Shown piece after piece: positions 45,120 to 53,720 of a stretch of DNA of 64,000 nucleotides (the first letter of the stretch is position 1; each line of letters begins with the position of its first letter). The stretch spans positions 1-64,000 of the forward strand of contig CAZWFE010000004.1 in NCBI GenBank assembly GCA_964633145.1, read 5' to 3'. The position numbers and the translations under genes are program-made. Under the pieces are notes generated by a model, which was not told the DNA's origin, searched no databases, and saw only the letters and a list, made by a program, of their open reading frames with translations. This DNA is from CAJXSD01 sp964633145. GTDB taxonomy: Bacteria; Pseudomonadota; Alphaproteobacteria; Rhodobacterales; Rhodobacteraceae.

Positions 45120-45643
45120 TGACAGGCGCAAACACCGCCGGTTTCGACCGCGAAGTGGCCACACAAGAATTAAACCGCGAACTGCAGGACAAAGGTTTTC
45201 TGCTGACCTCGACCGAGGATATCATTAACTGGGCCCGCACAGGGTCGCTGCATTGGATGACCTTTGGTCTGGCGTGCTGCGCGGTTGAAATGATGCACGG
45301 CGCGATGGCGCGGTATGATATGGAACGTTTCGGGACTGCGCCGCGCGCGTCCCCACGTCAATCCGATTTGATGATTGTTGCGGGAACGCTGACCAACAAA
45401 ATGGCCCCAGCGCTGCGCAAGGTCTACGATCAGATGCCCGAACCACGCTATGTGATTTCTATGGGGTCATGTGCAAACGGTGGCGGGTACTATCACTATT
45501 CTTATTCGGTCGTTCGCGGCTGTGACCGGATTGTTCCGGTTGATGTCTATGTTCCAGGGTGCCCGCCAACCGCCGAGGCATTGCTATATGGAATTATGGC
45601 ACTGCAACGCAAAATTCGCCGCACGGGGACATTGGCAAGATGA
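45110..45643 (+). CDS. nuoB: NADH-quinone oxidoreductase subunit B
   Basis: 177 residues from ATG 45110, which has AAAGGGG seven bases upstream; ATG 45119 is an alternative. Ligands of cluster N2 are visible: the tandem cysteines in GLACCAVEMM, GSCANGG and PGCPPTAEA. Connects peripheral arm electrons to quinone. Overlaps nuoA by ten bases. Confidence 0.97.
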   Translation: MGVMTGANTAGFDREVATQELNRELQDKGFLLTSTEDIINWARTGSLHWMTFGLACCAVEMMHGAMARYDMERFGTAPRASPRQSDLMIVAGTLTNKMAPALRKVYDQMPEPRYVISMGSCANGGGYYHYSYSVVRGCDRIVPVDVYVPGCPPTAEALLYGIMALQRKIRRTGTLAR

Positions 45644-46257
45644 CACAGGCTTTGCAAGAATTGGGCGCAACGCTGGAACTGAAACGCGATGATTGTGTTT
45701 TGGGTTGGTCCGTTGATTTCGATGAATTGACCGTGGATGTTGCCCCATCCAATATCGTGGAATTTGTTGAATTTCTGAAAACTGACAGCGGATGCAAATT
45801 CTCGACCTTGGTTGATATTACGGCCGTGGATTACCCTGATCGGGCAAAACGCTTTGATGTGGTGTATCATTTTTTGTCGATGTACCAAAATCAGCGCATT
45901 CGTTTGCGTGTTTCGATCCGTGAAAATGAAATGCTGCCGTCGATTGTTGATGTGCATCCATCCGCCAATTGGTTTGAACGCGAAGTGTTTGATATGTTTG
46001 GCGTGATCTTTACGGGGCATCCGGATTTGCGCCGGATCCTGACCGATTACGGGTTCCGCGGGCATCCTTTGCGCAAGGATTTTCCGACCACAGGTTACAC
46101 AGAGGTTCGCTATGACGAAGCGCAAAAGCGTGTCGTTTATGAACCCGTCAAGTTGGTGCAAGAGTATCGTCAGTTCGATTTCATGAGCCCATGGGAAGGT
46201 GCCAATTACATCCTGCCCGGCGATGAAAAGGGCGATGAAAAAGAGGGGGCCAAATAA
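45640..46257 (+). CDS. nuoC: NADH-quinone oxidoreductase subunit C
   Basis: 205 residues from ATG 45640 on an ATGA overlap. The 30-kDa-subunit signature is seen as ANWFEREVFDMFGVIFTGHPDLRRIL and GFRGHPLRKDFP. Separate from NuoD, unlike the fused NuoCD of enterobacteria. Confidence 0.97.
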   Translation: MTQALQELGATLELKRDDCVLGWSVDFDELTVDVAPSNIVEFVEFLKTDSGCKFSTLVDITAVDYPDRAKRFDVVYHFLSMYQNQRIRLRVSIRENEMLPSIVDVHPSANWFEREVFDMFGVIFTGHPDLRRILTDYGFRGHPLRKDFPTTGYTEVRYDEAQKRVVYEPVKLVQEYRQFDFMSPWEGANYILPGDEKGDEKEGAK

Positions 46258-47471
46258 TGGACGGTGGAAAAGGTTTCGAAGACGCCCTGACAGGCGAACA
46301 AAAAATTCGTAATTTTAACATTAACTTTGGCCCACAGCACCCTGCCGCGCACGGTGTGTTGCGTTTGGTATTGGAACTAGACGGTGAAATCGTCGAACGA
46401 TGCGATCCGCATGTTGGTCTGCTGCACCGTGGCACGGAAAAGTTGATGGAAAGCAGAACCTATCTGCAAAACTTGCCCTACTTTGACCGCTTGGATTACG
46501 TGGCGCCGATGAACCAAGAACATGCTTGGTGTTTGGCGATTGAACGTCTAACAGGGGTTGAGGTTCCGCGCCGTGCATCCTTGATCCGCGTGTTGTATTC
46601 CGAAATCGGGCGCATTTTAAGCCACCTGTTGAACGTCACAACCCAAGCGATGGACGTAGGTGCCTTGACCCCGCCGCTATGGGGATTTGAAGAACGTGAA
46701 AAATTAATGGGGTTTTACGAACGTGCCTGTGGTGCGCGTTTGCACGCAGCCTATTTCCGTCCTGGTGGGGTGCATCAGGACCTGCCAGATGATTTGATCG
46801 ATGACATCGACCAATGGGCCGTCGAATTCCCTGCAATTTTGCAAGATATCGATGACCTGCTGACCGAAAACCGCATTTTCAAACAGCGTAACGCCGATAT
46901 TGGTGTCGTGACCGAAGATGATATTTTGAACTACGGCTTTTCCGGTGTGATGGTGCGTGGCTCTGGTCTGGCATGGGATTTGCGCCGCGCACAGCCCTAT
47001 GAATGCTATGACGAATTTGATTTCCAAATTCCGGTTGGCAAAAACGGCGACTGTTATGACCGTTATCTGGTCCGGATGGAGGAGATGCGTCAATCCACAT
47101 CCATCATTCGCCAAGCGGTTGCCAAACTACGCGATTGCCCCGGCGATATTTTGGCCCGTGGCAAACTGACACCGCCCAAGCGGAGCGATATGAAAACCTC
47201 GATGGAGGCATTGATCCATCATTTCAAACTATACACCGAAGGGTTCCATGTCCCTGCGGGCGAAGTCTATGCCGCCGTTGAAGCACCCAAAGGTGAGTTC
47301 GGTGTCTACCTTGTTGCCGATGGCACAAATAAACCCTACCGCGCTAAATTGCGCGCGCCGGGCTATCTGCATCTGCAGGCTATGGATCACATGGCCAAAG
47401 GGCATCAGCTGGCTGACGTTGCTGCAATTATCGGGACAATGGATATCGTATTTGGGGAGATTGATCGCTAA
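46257..47471 (+). CDS. nuoD: NADH-quinone oxidoreductase subunit D
   Basis: 404 residues. 49-kDa subunit: NFGPQHPAAHGVLRLVLELDGE with the quinone-site histidines, GLLHRGTEKLME, and the C-terminal DIVFGEIDR. Forms the quinone cavity with NuoB. One-base overlap (TAATG) on both sides. Confidence 0.98.
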   Translation: MDGGKGFEDALTGEQKIRNFNINFGPQHPAAHGVLRLVLELDGEIVERCDPHVGLLHRGTEKLMESRTYLQNLPYFDRLDYVAPMNQEHAWCLAIERLTGVEVPRRASLIRVLYSEIGRILSHLLNVTTQAMDVGALTPPLWGFEEREKLMGFYERACGARLHAAYFRPGGVHQDLPDDLIDDIDQWAVEFPAILQDIDDLLTENRIFKQRNADIGVVTEDDILNYGFSGVMVRGSGLAWDLRRAQPYECYDEFDFQIPVGKNGDCYDRYLVRMEEMRQSTSIIRQAVAKLRDCPGDILARGKLTPPKRSDMKTSMEALIHHFKLYTEGFHVPAGEVYAAVEAPKGEFGVYLVADGTNKPYRAKLRAPGYLHLQAMDHMAKGHQLADVAAIIGTMDIVFGEIDR

Positions 47472-48592
47472 TGCTGCGCCGTCTACACCACGAACAACCT
47501 GAAACTTTCGCCTTTAGCCCTGCGAATTTGGCATGGGCCGAAGGGCAGATTAAAAAATACCCCCAAGGGCGTGAAGCATCCGCCGTGATCCCATTGCTGT
47601 GGCGCGCACAAGAACAAGAAGGTTGGCTGTCAAAGCCCGCTATTGAAGCTGTAGCCGACATGCTGGGCATGGCCTATATCCGCGTGCTTGAGGTTGCGAC
47701 ATTTTACTTTATGTTCCAATTGCAGCCTGTCGGGTCCATCGCCCATGTTCAGGTCTGTGGTACATTGTCCTGCATGATCTGCGGAGCAGAAGATTTGATT
47801 GGCGTTTGCAAAGAGAAAATCGCAGACAAAGCGCATCAATTGTCCGCAGACGGCAAATTCAGCTGGGAAGAGGTTGAGTGTCTGGGATCATGTTCCAATG
47901 CGCCCATGGTTCAAATTGGCAAAGATTACTACGAAGATCTGACCGCTGCACGCTTTGCCGAGATTTTGGACGAATTGGCCGCAGGCAAGGTGCCAACACC
48001 CGGTCCGCAAAACGGTCGCTACGCGGCCGAGCCGTTAAAGGGTCTGACATCGCTGACCGAATATGACAGCGGTAAAACCAAATACAACGCGTCCGTACAA
48101 TTGGCCACTGATATCGGTGATACAGTCAAGCGCATTGATGGCACCGAAGTACCGTTGCTGACCCCTTGGATCGACAAAGGCGCGCGTGCTGCAACGCCGC
48201 CCAAATCGACAGAATCAGCAGACCGTGCCGCATCAAAACCGGCACATGCGCAGAAAAAAACTGCGGCTTCCCCGAAGCAAAACGCAGAAGTCGCACCAGC
48301 TGCGGCCAAAAAGCCACGCACAATGAAAGCACCACGCAAAGCGGGTGCAGATGACTTGAAACAAATTAAGGGCGTTGGCCCGAAATTAGAAAAGCTATTG
48401 AATAGCTTGGGCTTTTTCCATTTTGATCAAGTTGCCAAGTGGACTGCAGAAGAGTTAGCCTGGGTCGATGACAACCTTGAAGGGTTCAAAGGACGCGCAA
48501 CGCGTGATGATTGGGTCGGGCAAGCCACAGTACTCGCATCAGGTGAAATGACTGAATTCTCTTCTCGTGTTAAGAAGGGAGACGTTTACTAA
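47471..48592 (+). CDS. nuoE: NADH-quinone oxidoreductase subunit E with long C-terminal extension
   Basis: 373 residues. The first ~240 are the normal 24-kDa subunit with [2Fe-2S] ligands in VCGTLSCMICG and ECLGSCSNAP. Residues ~240-295 are an Ala/Lys/Pro-rich linker. Residues ~298-373 form an extra domain with a helix-hairpin-helix-like core (LKQIKGVGPKLEKLLNSLG) and tail RVKKGDVY. The same domain ends the next protein. I recall an extended NuoE (near 390 residues) in Rhodobacter capsulatus, so the tail is lineage-specific rather than an error. Its role is unknown. Confidence 0.95.
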   Translation: MLRRLHHEQPETFAFSPANLAWAEGQIKKYPQGREASAVIPLLWRAQEQEGWLSKPAIEAVADMLGMAYIRVLEVATFYFMFQLQPVGSIAHVQVCGTLSCMICGAEDLIGVCKEKIADKAHQLSADGKFSWEEVECLGSCSNAPMVQIGKDYYEDLTAARFAEILDELAAGKVPTPGPQNGRYAAEPLKGLTSLTEYDSGKTKYNASVQLATDIGDTVKRIDGTEVPLLTPWIDKGARAATPPKSTESADRAASKPAHAQKKTAASPKQNAEVAPAAAKKPRTMKAPRKAGADDLKQIKGVGPKLEKLLNSLGFFHFDQVAKWTAEELAWVDDNLEGFKGRATRDDWVGQATVLASGEMTEFSSRVKKGDVY

Positions 48593-48619
48593 CGTCTTTT
48601 TAAACATGGGAGAAATAAT

Positions 48620-49294
48620 ATGACCGATGAAAACGAAACAATGAAATGTACATTCTGGTGCTGGGGGCTTGCCGCCCTTGCTGCGCTGTTGACTGTCATT
48701 CTATGTCTGGTCATTGGGGGAATGGGTTGGATTGCATCGCTGTTTTTTGCAATCGTGGTGTTTGTTGTTTTGGGGTTCTTGCTGAGCTGGTTGTTCTGTC
48801 GTCCCCTTGCACCATTGAATGGGCAGGGCGCAAACAGCGTTGAACACACAACACCGTCGCAAACATCACAGCAATCGCCTGTGCAACCTGCCGCTGTTGC
48901 ACCTGCACCTGAAACACAACCTGCGCCGGTTGAAGCCGCGCCAGTGGTCGCACCAGCCGCGGCTGCACCCGTTGCCGAGGAACCAGTATCAGCTGAACCA
49001 ACGGCCGCTGCGCAGCCAACTGGTCTGGATGCTGCACGAAATGGGCAGGCCGATGACCTAAAACGCATCAAGGGCGTTGGGCCAAAGCTGGAACAGTTGC
49101 TTAATTCGCTAGGGTTTTTCCATTTCGATCAAATTGCAGCGTGGACTGCATCAGAAATCGCATGGGTTGATGAAAACCTGAAAGGGTTCAAGGGGCGGGT
49201 TAGTCGCGATAATTGGGTCGACCAAGCCAAAACATTGGCTGCCGGTGGCGACACTGAATTTTCCAAACGCGTCGACGACGGCGACGTGTACTAG
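48620..49294 (+). CDS. Two-helix membrane protein with NuoE-tail HhH-like domain
   Basis: 224 residues, ATG nine bases after GGAG. Two N-terminal membrane helices (about 12-33 and 37-60), a Pro/Ala/Glu-rich linker (about 75-140), then LKRIKGVGPKLEQLLNSLG and the same end (EFSKRVDDGDVY) as NuoE. The two C-terminal domains agree over about 75 residues with only scattered changes, indicating duplication. The protein would anchor this domain to the inner membrane. It lies between nuoE and nuoF, so a structural or assembly role in complex I is plausible. Not recognised as a named family. Confidence 0.85.
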   Translation: MTDENETMKCTFWCWGLAALAALLTVILCLVIGGMGWIASLFFAIVVFVVLGFLLSWLFCRPLAPLNGQGANSVEHTTPSQTSQQSPVQPAAVAPAPETQPAPVEAAPVVAPAAAAPVAEEPVSAEPTAAAQPTGLDAARNGQADDLKRIKGVGPKLEQLLNSLGFFHFDQIAAWTASEIAWVDENLKGFKGRVSRDNWVDQAKTLAAGGDTEFSKRVDDGDVY

Positions 49295-49304
49295 GGGATA
49301 AAAA

Positions 49305-49529
49305 ATGGGTCGCGATTCAGAACAGAACACAGCAAAGCAGGGCCGATTAGTAGGCTTGGTTATTGCAGGTGCGATGTGCATATGGATCGCGGCCCAATGG
49401 ATTGGGCCAGAACTGGGTTTGTCAGGTCGCTATGCGATTTTGATCGATCTGCTGGCGCTGGCGGCGTTCTTTTGGGCGCTGGTTGTAACATTTCAAATCT
49501 GGCGCAAACGCCAGTCGGACAAAGGATGA
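49305..49529 (+). CDS. DUF5337-like small membrane protein
   Basis: 74 residues, preceded by AGGGGA. Two membrane helices (LVGLVIAGAMCIWIAAQW and ILIDLLALAAFFWALVVTF) and basic ends. Matches what I recall of DUF5337, a Rhodobacterales protein encoded inside nuo operons. Possibly an accessory complex I subunit; unproven. Confidence 0.8.
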   Translation: MGRDSEQNTAKQGRLVGLVIAGAMCIWIAAQWIGPELGLSGRYAILIDLLALAAFFWALVVTFQIWRKRQSDKG

Positions 49530-49536
49530 TCGCAAG

Positions 49537-50835
49537 ATGTTAAAGGATCAGGATCGGATCTTTACCAATATCTACGGGATGCATGACCGCTCCCTTAAGG
49601 GTGCGATGGCGCGTGGCCATTGGGATGGCACAGCCAAGATCATCCAGAATGGACGTGATTGGATTGTGGACCAGATGAAAGCATCAGGCCTGCGTGGCCG
49701 TGGTGGCGCGGGCTTTCCAACTGGTCTGAAATGGTCGTTCATGCCCAAAGAAAGCGATGGTCGCCCAGCATATTTGGTGATCAATGCCGATGAATCTGAA
49801 CCCGGCACATGTAAAGACCGCGAAATCATGCGCCATGATCCGCATACCCTGATTGAGGGCGCGTTAATTGCATCATTTGCCATGAATGCGCATGCGTGCT
49901 ATATCTATATCCGTGGCGAATACATCCGCGAAAAAGAGGCGCTGCAGGCCGCGATTGACGAATGTTACGATGCGGGCCTGTTGGGCAAAAACGCTGCCAA
50001 ATCCGGTTGGGATTTTGATCTGTACCTGCATCACGGTGCGGGCGCCTATATCTGCGGCGAAGAAACCGCATTGATCGAAAGCCTTGAGGGCAAAAAGGGC
50101 ATGCCACGCATGAAGCCACCGTTCCCTGCAGGTGCGGGTTTATATGGGTGCCCAACGACTGTGAACAACGTGGAATCCATCGCCGTTGCGCCAACCATTT
50201 TGCGTCGTGGTCCGGAATGGTTTTCATCCTTTGGTCGTCAAAACAACGCTGGTACAAAGCTGTTTGCGATTTCTGGCCACGTCAACAACCCCTGCGTTGT
50301 AGAAGAGGCAATGTCGATCACATTCGAAGAGCTGATCGAAAAACACTGCGGTGGTATCCGCGGCGGTTGGGATAATTTGCAGGCGGTCATTCCGGGGGGG
50401 TCATCGGTTCCTTGTGTGCGTGGCGACAAAATGCGCGATGCGATTATGGATTTCGATTACCTGCGCGGTGATTTGGGATCCGGTCTGGGCACCGCTGCGG
50501 TGATTGTGATGGATAATTCCGTCGATATGATCAAAGCAATCTGGCGTTTGTCCAAATTCTATAAACACGAAAGCTGCGGTCAATGTACCCCGTGCCGCGA
50601 AGGCACCGGTTGGATGATGCGCGTCATGGATCGTCTGGTCAAAGGCGAGGCATCGTTGGAAGAAATTGACATGCTGTGGGATGTGACCAAGCAGGTCGAA
50701 GGCCACACAATCTGTGCCTTGGGTGATGCGGCCGCTTGGCCGATCCAGGGTTTGATCCGCAATTTCCGAGAAGAGATCGAGGACCGGATCAAAGCAACAC
50801 AGTCAGGGCGCAGTGGCGCGATGGCGGCGGAATAG
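49537..50835 (+). CDS. nuoF: NADH-quinone oxidoreductase subunit F
   Basis: 432 residues; ATG ten bases after AAAGGA. 51-kDa subunit: GRGGAGFPTGLKWSF, GAGAYICGEETALIESLEG (FMN/NADH site) and SCGQCTPCREGTGWM for the N3 [4Fe-4S] cluster. Site of NADH oxidation. Confidence 0.98.
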   Translation: MLKDQDRIFTNIYGMHDRSLKGAMARGHWDGTAKIIQNGRDWIVDQMKASGLRGRGGAGFPTGLKWSFMPKESDGRPAYLVINADESEPGTCKDREIMRHDPHTLIEGALIASFAMNAHACYIYIRGEYIREKEALQAAIDECYDAGLLGKNAAKSGWDFDLYLHHGAGAYICGEETALIESLEGKKGMPRMKPPFPAGAGLYGCPTTVNNVESIAVAPTILRRGPEWFSSFGRQNNAGTKLFAISGHVNNPCVVEEAMSITFEELIEKHCGGIRGGWDNLQAVIPGGSSVPCVRGDKMRDAIMDFDYLRGDLGSGLGTAAVIVMDNSVDMIKAIWRLSKFYKHESCGQCTPCREGTGWMMRVMDRLVKGEASLEEIDMLWDVTKQVEGHTICALGDAAAWPIQGLIRNFREEIEDRIKATQSGRSGAMAAE

Positions 50836-50837
50836 TG

Positions 50838-51161
50838 ATGAAATTTGTTGGCCTCATATCCATTTTGGCTGCGGTAACGGCCTGTGGACGGATCGAAACT
50901 GAAAACGATCCGCTGTTTGATGGCATGCGCTTTTCATCCAAGATTACGATTTCAAAAACGAACCCCAAGGCGTTTGATATCGTGGTCGCAAACGCAGCAA
51001 AATCACTGGCAGGCGCACGCGAAGCGGGGCGCTGGCGGTCAACGGTTTATTGCGTGCGGACCTACGGTACATCAGACGTGGATTGGGTGATCAGCCCCGA
51101 TGCAGATGCGCCCGTGATTGAAAACGGCGACCTGATCCTGACAGGAGCCTGCCGCACATGA
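50838..51161 (+). CDS. Small lipoprotein in nuo operon
   Basis: 107 residues from ATG 50838, two bases after the nuoF stop. Lipoprotein signal with lipobox AVTAC (Cys near residue 16). The remainder is a small mixed domain with paired cysteines (VYCVRTY, LTGACRT). Homology not recognised. Ends in an ATGA overlap with a 43-residue ORF, so it is co-translated inside the complex I operon. Confidence 0.75.
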   Translation: MKFVGLISILAAVTACGRIETENDPLFDGMRFSSKITISKTNPKAFDIVVANAAKSLAGAREAGRWRSTVYCVRTYGTSDVDWVISPDADAPVIENGDLILTGACRT

Positions 51162-51289
51162 AAACGCTAAGCATGATCATTTCAAACATTTTGGCAGCAT
51201 TGCTGCCAGTGCGGGCCGAATTGCGCCCGATCCGAATTAAAGTTGAACACACAACACCCCGCACACAGCTGCGGCGCAAAACAAAGTGA
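51158..51289 (+). CDS. 43-residue ORF between nuo lipoprotein and nuoG
   Basis: ATG 51158 lies on the stop of the lipoprotein gene (ATGA) and the frame ends at TGA 51287-51289, five bases before nuoG. The product has a short hydrophobic N-terminus (MIISNILAALLPVRA) followed by a strongly basic, otherwise polar tail (LRPIRIKVE ... LRRKTK). It could be a small membrane-associated basic peptide or only a translational bridge to nuoG. The lack of any gap for another function and the perfect coupling favour real translation. Confidence 0.55.
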   Translation: MKTLSMIISNILAALLPVRAELRPIRIKVEHTTPRTQLRRKTK

Positions 51290-51294
51290 GAGCG

Positions 51295-53310
51295 ATGACA
51301 GACCTACGCAAAATCATCATCGACGGGCACGAAGTCGAAGTAGACGGGGCCATGACCCTGATCCAAGCCTGCGAAGAGGCCGGTATAGAAGTGCCGCGTT
51401 TTTGTTACCATGAACGTCTGTCCATTGCGGGCAACTGTCGCATGTGTCTGGTCGAAGTTGTGGGCGGCCCGCCCAAGCCTGCTGCATCCTGTGCAATGCA
51501 GGTGCGCGATCTGCGCCCCGGCCCCGAAGGCCAGCCGCCCGTCGTCAAAACCAATTCACCCATGGTGAAAAAGGCGCGCGAAGGCGTGATGGAATTTCTG
51601 CTGATCAACCACCCGTTGGATTGTCCGATTTGTGACCAGGGCGGTGAATGCGATCTGCAGGATCAGGCCATGGCCTATGGGATGGCGGATAGCCGCTACA
51701 ACGAAATCAAGCGGGCCAGCACCGATTTGGATTTGGGACCACTAGTTGCCACCACAATGACACGGTGTATTTCATGTACACGTTGTGTGCGTTTCACGAC
51801 CGAGGTTGCGGGCATCACCCAGATGGGTCAAACGGGCCGTGGCGAGGATTCCGAAATCACCAGCTATCTGAACGAAACGCTGGACAGTAACCTGCAGGGC
51901 AACATTATTGATCTGTGTCCTGTTGGGGCGCTGACATCGAAACCCTATGCCTTTACCGCGCGTCCATGGGAATTGACCAAGACGGAAACAATCGATGTGA
52001 TGGATGCGCTGGGATCCAACATCCGCGTAGATACCAAAGGCCGCGAAGTCATGCGCATTTTGCCACGCAATCATGATGGCGTGAACGAAGAATGGATTTC
52101 TGACAAAACGCGTTTCGTTTGGGATGGCCTGCGCCGCCAGCGCTTGGACACGCCTTACATCCGTGAAAACGGCAAACTGCGCAAAGCGTCATGGGGCGAG
52201 GCATTGGCCGCCGCCGCTGCCGCGATCAAGGGCAAAAAGGTTGCTGGTTTGATTGGTGATCTGGTGTCGGTCGAGGCTGCATTTGCGTTGAAACAATTGG
52301 TCACTGGATTGGGTGGCAATGTGGAATGCCGCGTAGACAACGCGCGTTTGCCCGCTGGCAACCGTTCGGGCTATGTCGGAACCGCAACGATCGAAGATAT
52401 TGACAGCGCGAAATTCATCCAACTGATCGGCACAAACCCCCGTGATGAAGCGCCTGTTTTGAACGCACGCATCCGCCGTGCTTGGGCCAATGGCGCGCAG
52501 GTCGGTTTGGTTGGCGAGGCCGCAGATCTGACCTATGACTATGCGCATGTGGGCACTGATCGTGCCGCTTTGGCTGGGCTGCTGGGCAAAACACACGATG
52601 CCGTGCTGGACGCACCATCCATCGTGATCGTTGGCCAAGGCGCGCTGCGCGAAGCAGACGGTGCCGCCGTACTGGCCGCAGCGATGCAATTGGCTGAGGA
52701 GACCAAATCCAAATTGATGATCTTGCACACGGCTGCGTCCCGCGTCGGTGCAATGGACATTGGTGCTGTGACGACTGGCGGTTTGCATGCTGCGATTGAC
52801 GGGGCTGATGTCATCTATAACCTTGGCGCTGACGAAGTTGAAATCGATGCTGGCGCATTCGTGATTTATCAGGGCTCACACGGTGACCGTGGGGCGCATC
52901 GCGCAGATATCATACTGCCAGGTGCCGCCTATACCGAAGAAAACGGTCTGTTTGTAAATACCGAAGGTCGCCCACAACTGGCCATGCGTGCAGGCTTTGC
53001 CCCTGGTGAGGCCAAGGAAAACTGGGCCATCTTGCGGGCGTTGTCAGCTGAATTGGACGCAACCTTGGCCTATGACAGTTTGGCACAACTGCGTCAGGCC
53101 TTGGTCGCAGAGGTTCCGCATCTGGCCCAGATCGACGAGATCGCAGAAAACGCGTGGGTTTTAGAAGCCACAGATAAATTGGGTGATGCATCCTTTAAGA
53201 ATGCTGTGACTGACTTTTATCTGACCAATCCGATTGCTCGGGCCTCTAGCCTGATGGCCGAACTGTCGGCAAATGCCAAATCGCGTGGGCACAAGGTGGC
53301 AGCAGAGTGA
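51295..53310 (+). CDS. nuoG: NADH-quinone oxidoreductase subunit G
   Basis: 671 residues from ATG 51295 (a GTG at 51286 is an alternative). N-terminal [2Fe-2S] ferredoxin domain (CYHERLSIAGNCRMC), the His-coordinated cluster region (HPLDCPICDQGGECDLQD), CISCTRCVRF, and a molybdopterin-oxidoreductase-like C-terminal half. Peripheral-arm electron wire. TGATG overlap with the next gene. Confidence 0.97.
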   Translation: MTDLRKIIIDGHEVEVDGAMTLIQACEEAGIEVPRFCYHERLSIAGNCRMCLVEVVGGPPKPAASCAMQVRDLRPGPEGQPPVVKTNSPMVKKAREGVMEFLLINHPLDCPICDQGGECDLQDQAMAYGMADSRYNEIKRASTDLDLGPLVATTMTRCISCTRCVRFTTEVAGITQMGQTGRGEDSEITSYLNETLDSNLQGNIIDLCPVGALTSKPYAFTARPWELTKTETIDVMDALGSNIRVDTKGREVMRILPRNHDGVNEEWISDKTRFVWDGLRRQRLDTPYIRENGKLRKASWGEALAAAAAAIKGKKVAGLIGDLVSVEAAFALKQLVTGLGGNVECRVDNARLPAGNRSGYVGTATIEDIDSAKFIQLIGTNPRDEAPVLNARIRRAWANGAQVGLVGEAADLTYDYAHVGTDRAALAGLLGKTHDAVLDAPSIVIVGQGALREADGAAVLAAAMQLAEETKSKLMILHTAASRVGAMDIGAVTTGGLHAAIDGADVIYNLGADEVEIDAGAFVIYQGSHGDRGAHRADIILPGAAYTEENGLFVNTEGRPQLAMRAGFAPGEAKENWAILRALSAELDATLAYDSLAQLRQALVAEVPHLAQIDEIAENAWVLEATDKLGDASFKNAVTDFYLTNPIARASSLMAELSANAKSRGHKVAAE

Positions 53311-53714
53311 TGACCGATACGTTTTTGATAGCATGTTTGGCCTGCGCCGCGACATTGTTTGTTGCGGGCTGTCAAGCTATGCAATCTGAAACGGCACGTG
53401 CTGAAACGATCCGATATCTTGGCCTACAGACCAAGCTGTTGACATCGGATTTGGTGCAATTTCACGTCACGCTTAGCGGTACTGACAATGCAAAAGCGGT
53501 CGAAGATTATGCAAAATGTGCCGCTGCGCAATATACACTGATCCGCGGTTTTGGGTTCGCACGTCATGTACGAACCCGTGTTGGACGTGACGGTGTTCGC
53601 TGGAATGCCGATGCTGTTTACACAGTGTCTGCAGGTCTACCGAATGGCCTGAAAACATTAGATGCAGAGGTTGTCGCAGACAGCTGCAAATTAAACGAAA
53701 TACCAATGGTGTGA
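53310..53714 (+). CDS. Second small lipoprotein in nuo operon
   Basis: 134 residues from ATG 53310. Lipobox FVAGC (Cys near residue 21). The rest has a region of charged helix and strands and two cysteines (AKCAAAQ, DSCKLNE). Not recognised; unrelated by eye to the lipoprotein at 50838. It sits six bases before nuoH and is coupled to nuoG, so it follows complex I expression. Confidence 0.73.
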   Translation: MTDTFLIACLACAATLFVAGCQAMQSETARAETIRYLGLQTKLLTSDLVQFHVTLSGTDNAKAVEDYAKCAAAQYTLIRGFGFARHVRTRVGRDGVRWNADAVYTVSAGLPNGLKTLDAEVVADSCKLNEIPMV

Positions 53715-53720
53715 GGACCG

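Noticed and set aside
47471..48592. Frameshift or gene fusion artefact at the 3' end of nuoE
   Set aside because: The extra domain is in one open frame, has normal codon use and is repeated in the next gene; extended NuoE is known in related bacteria.
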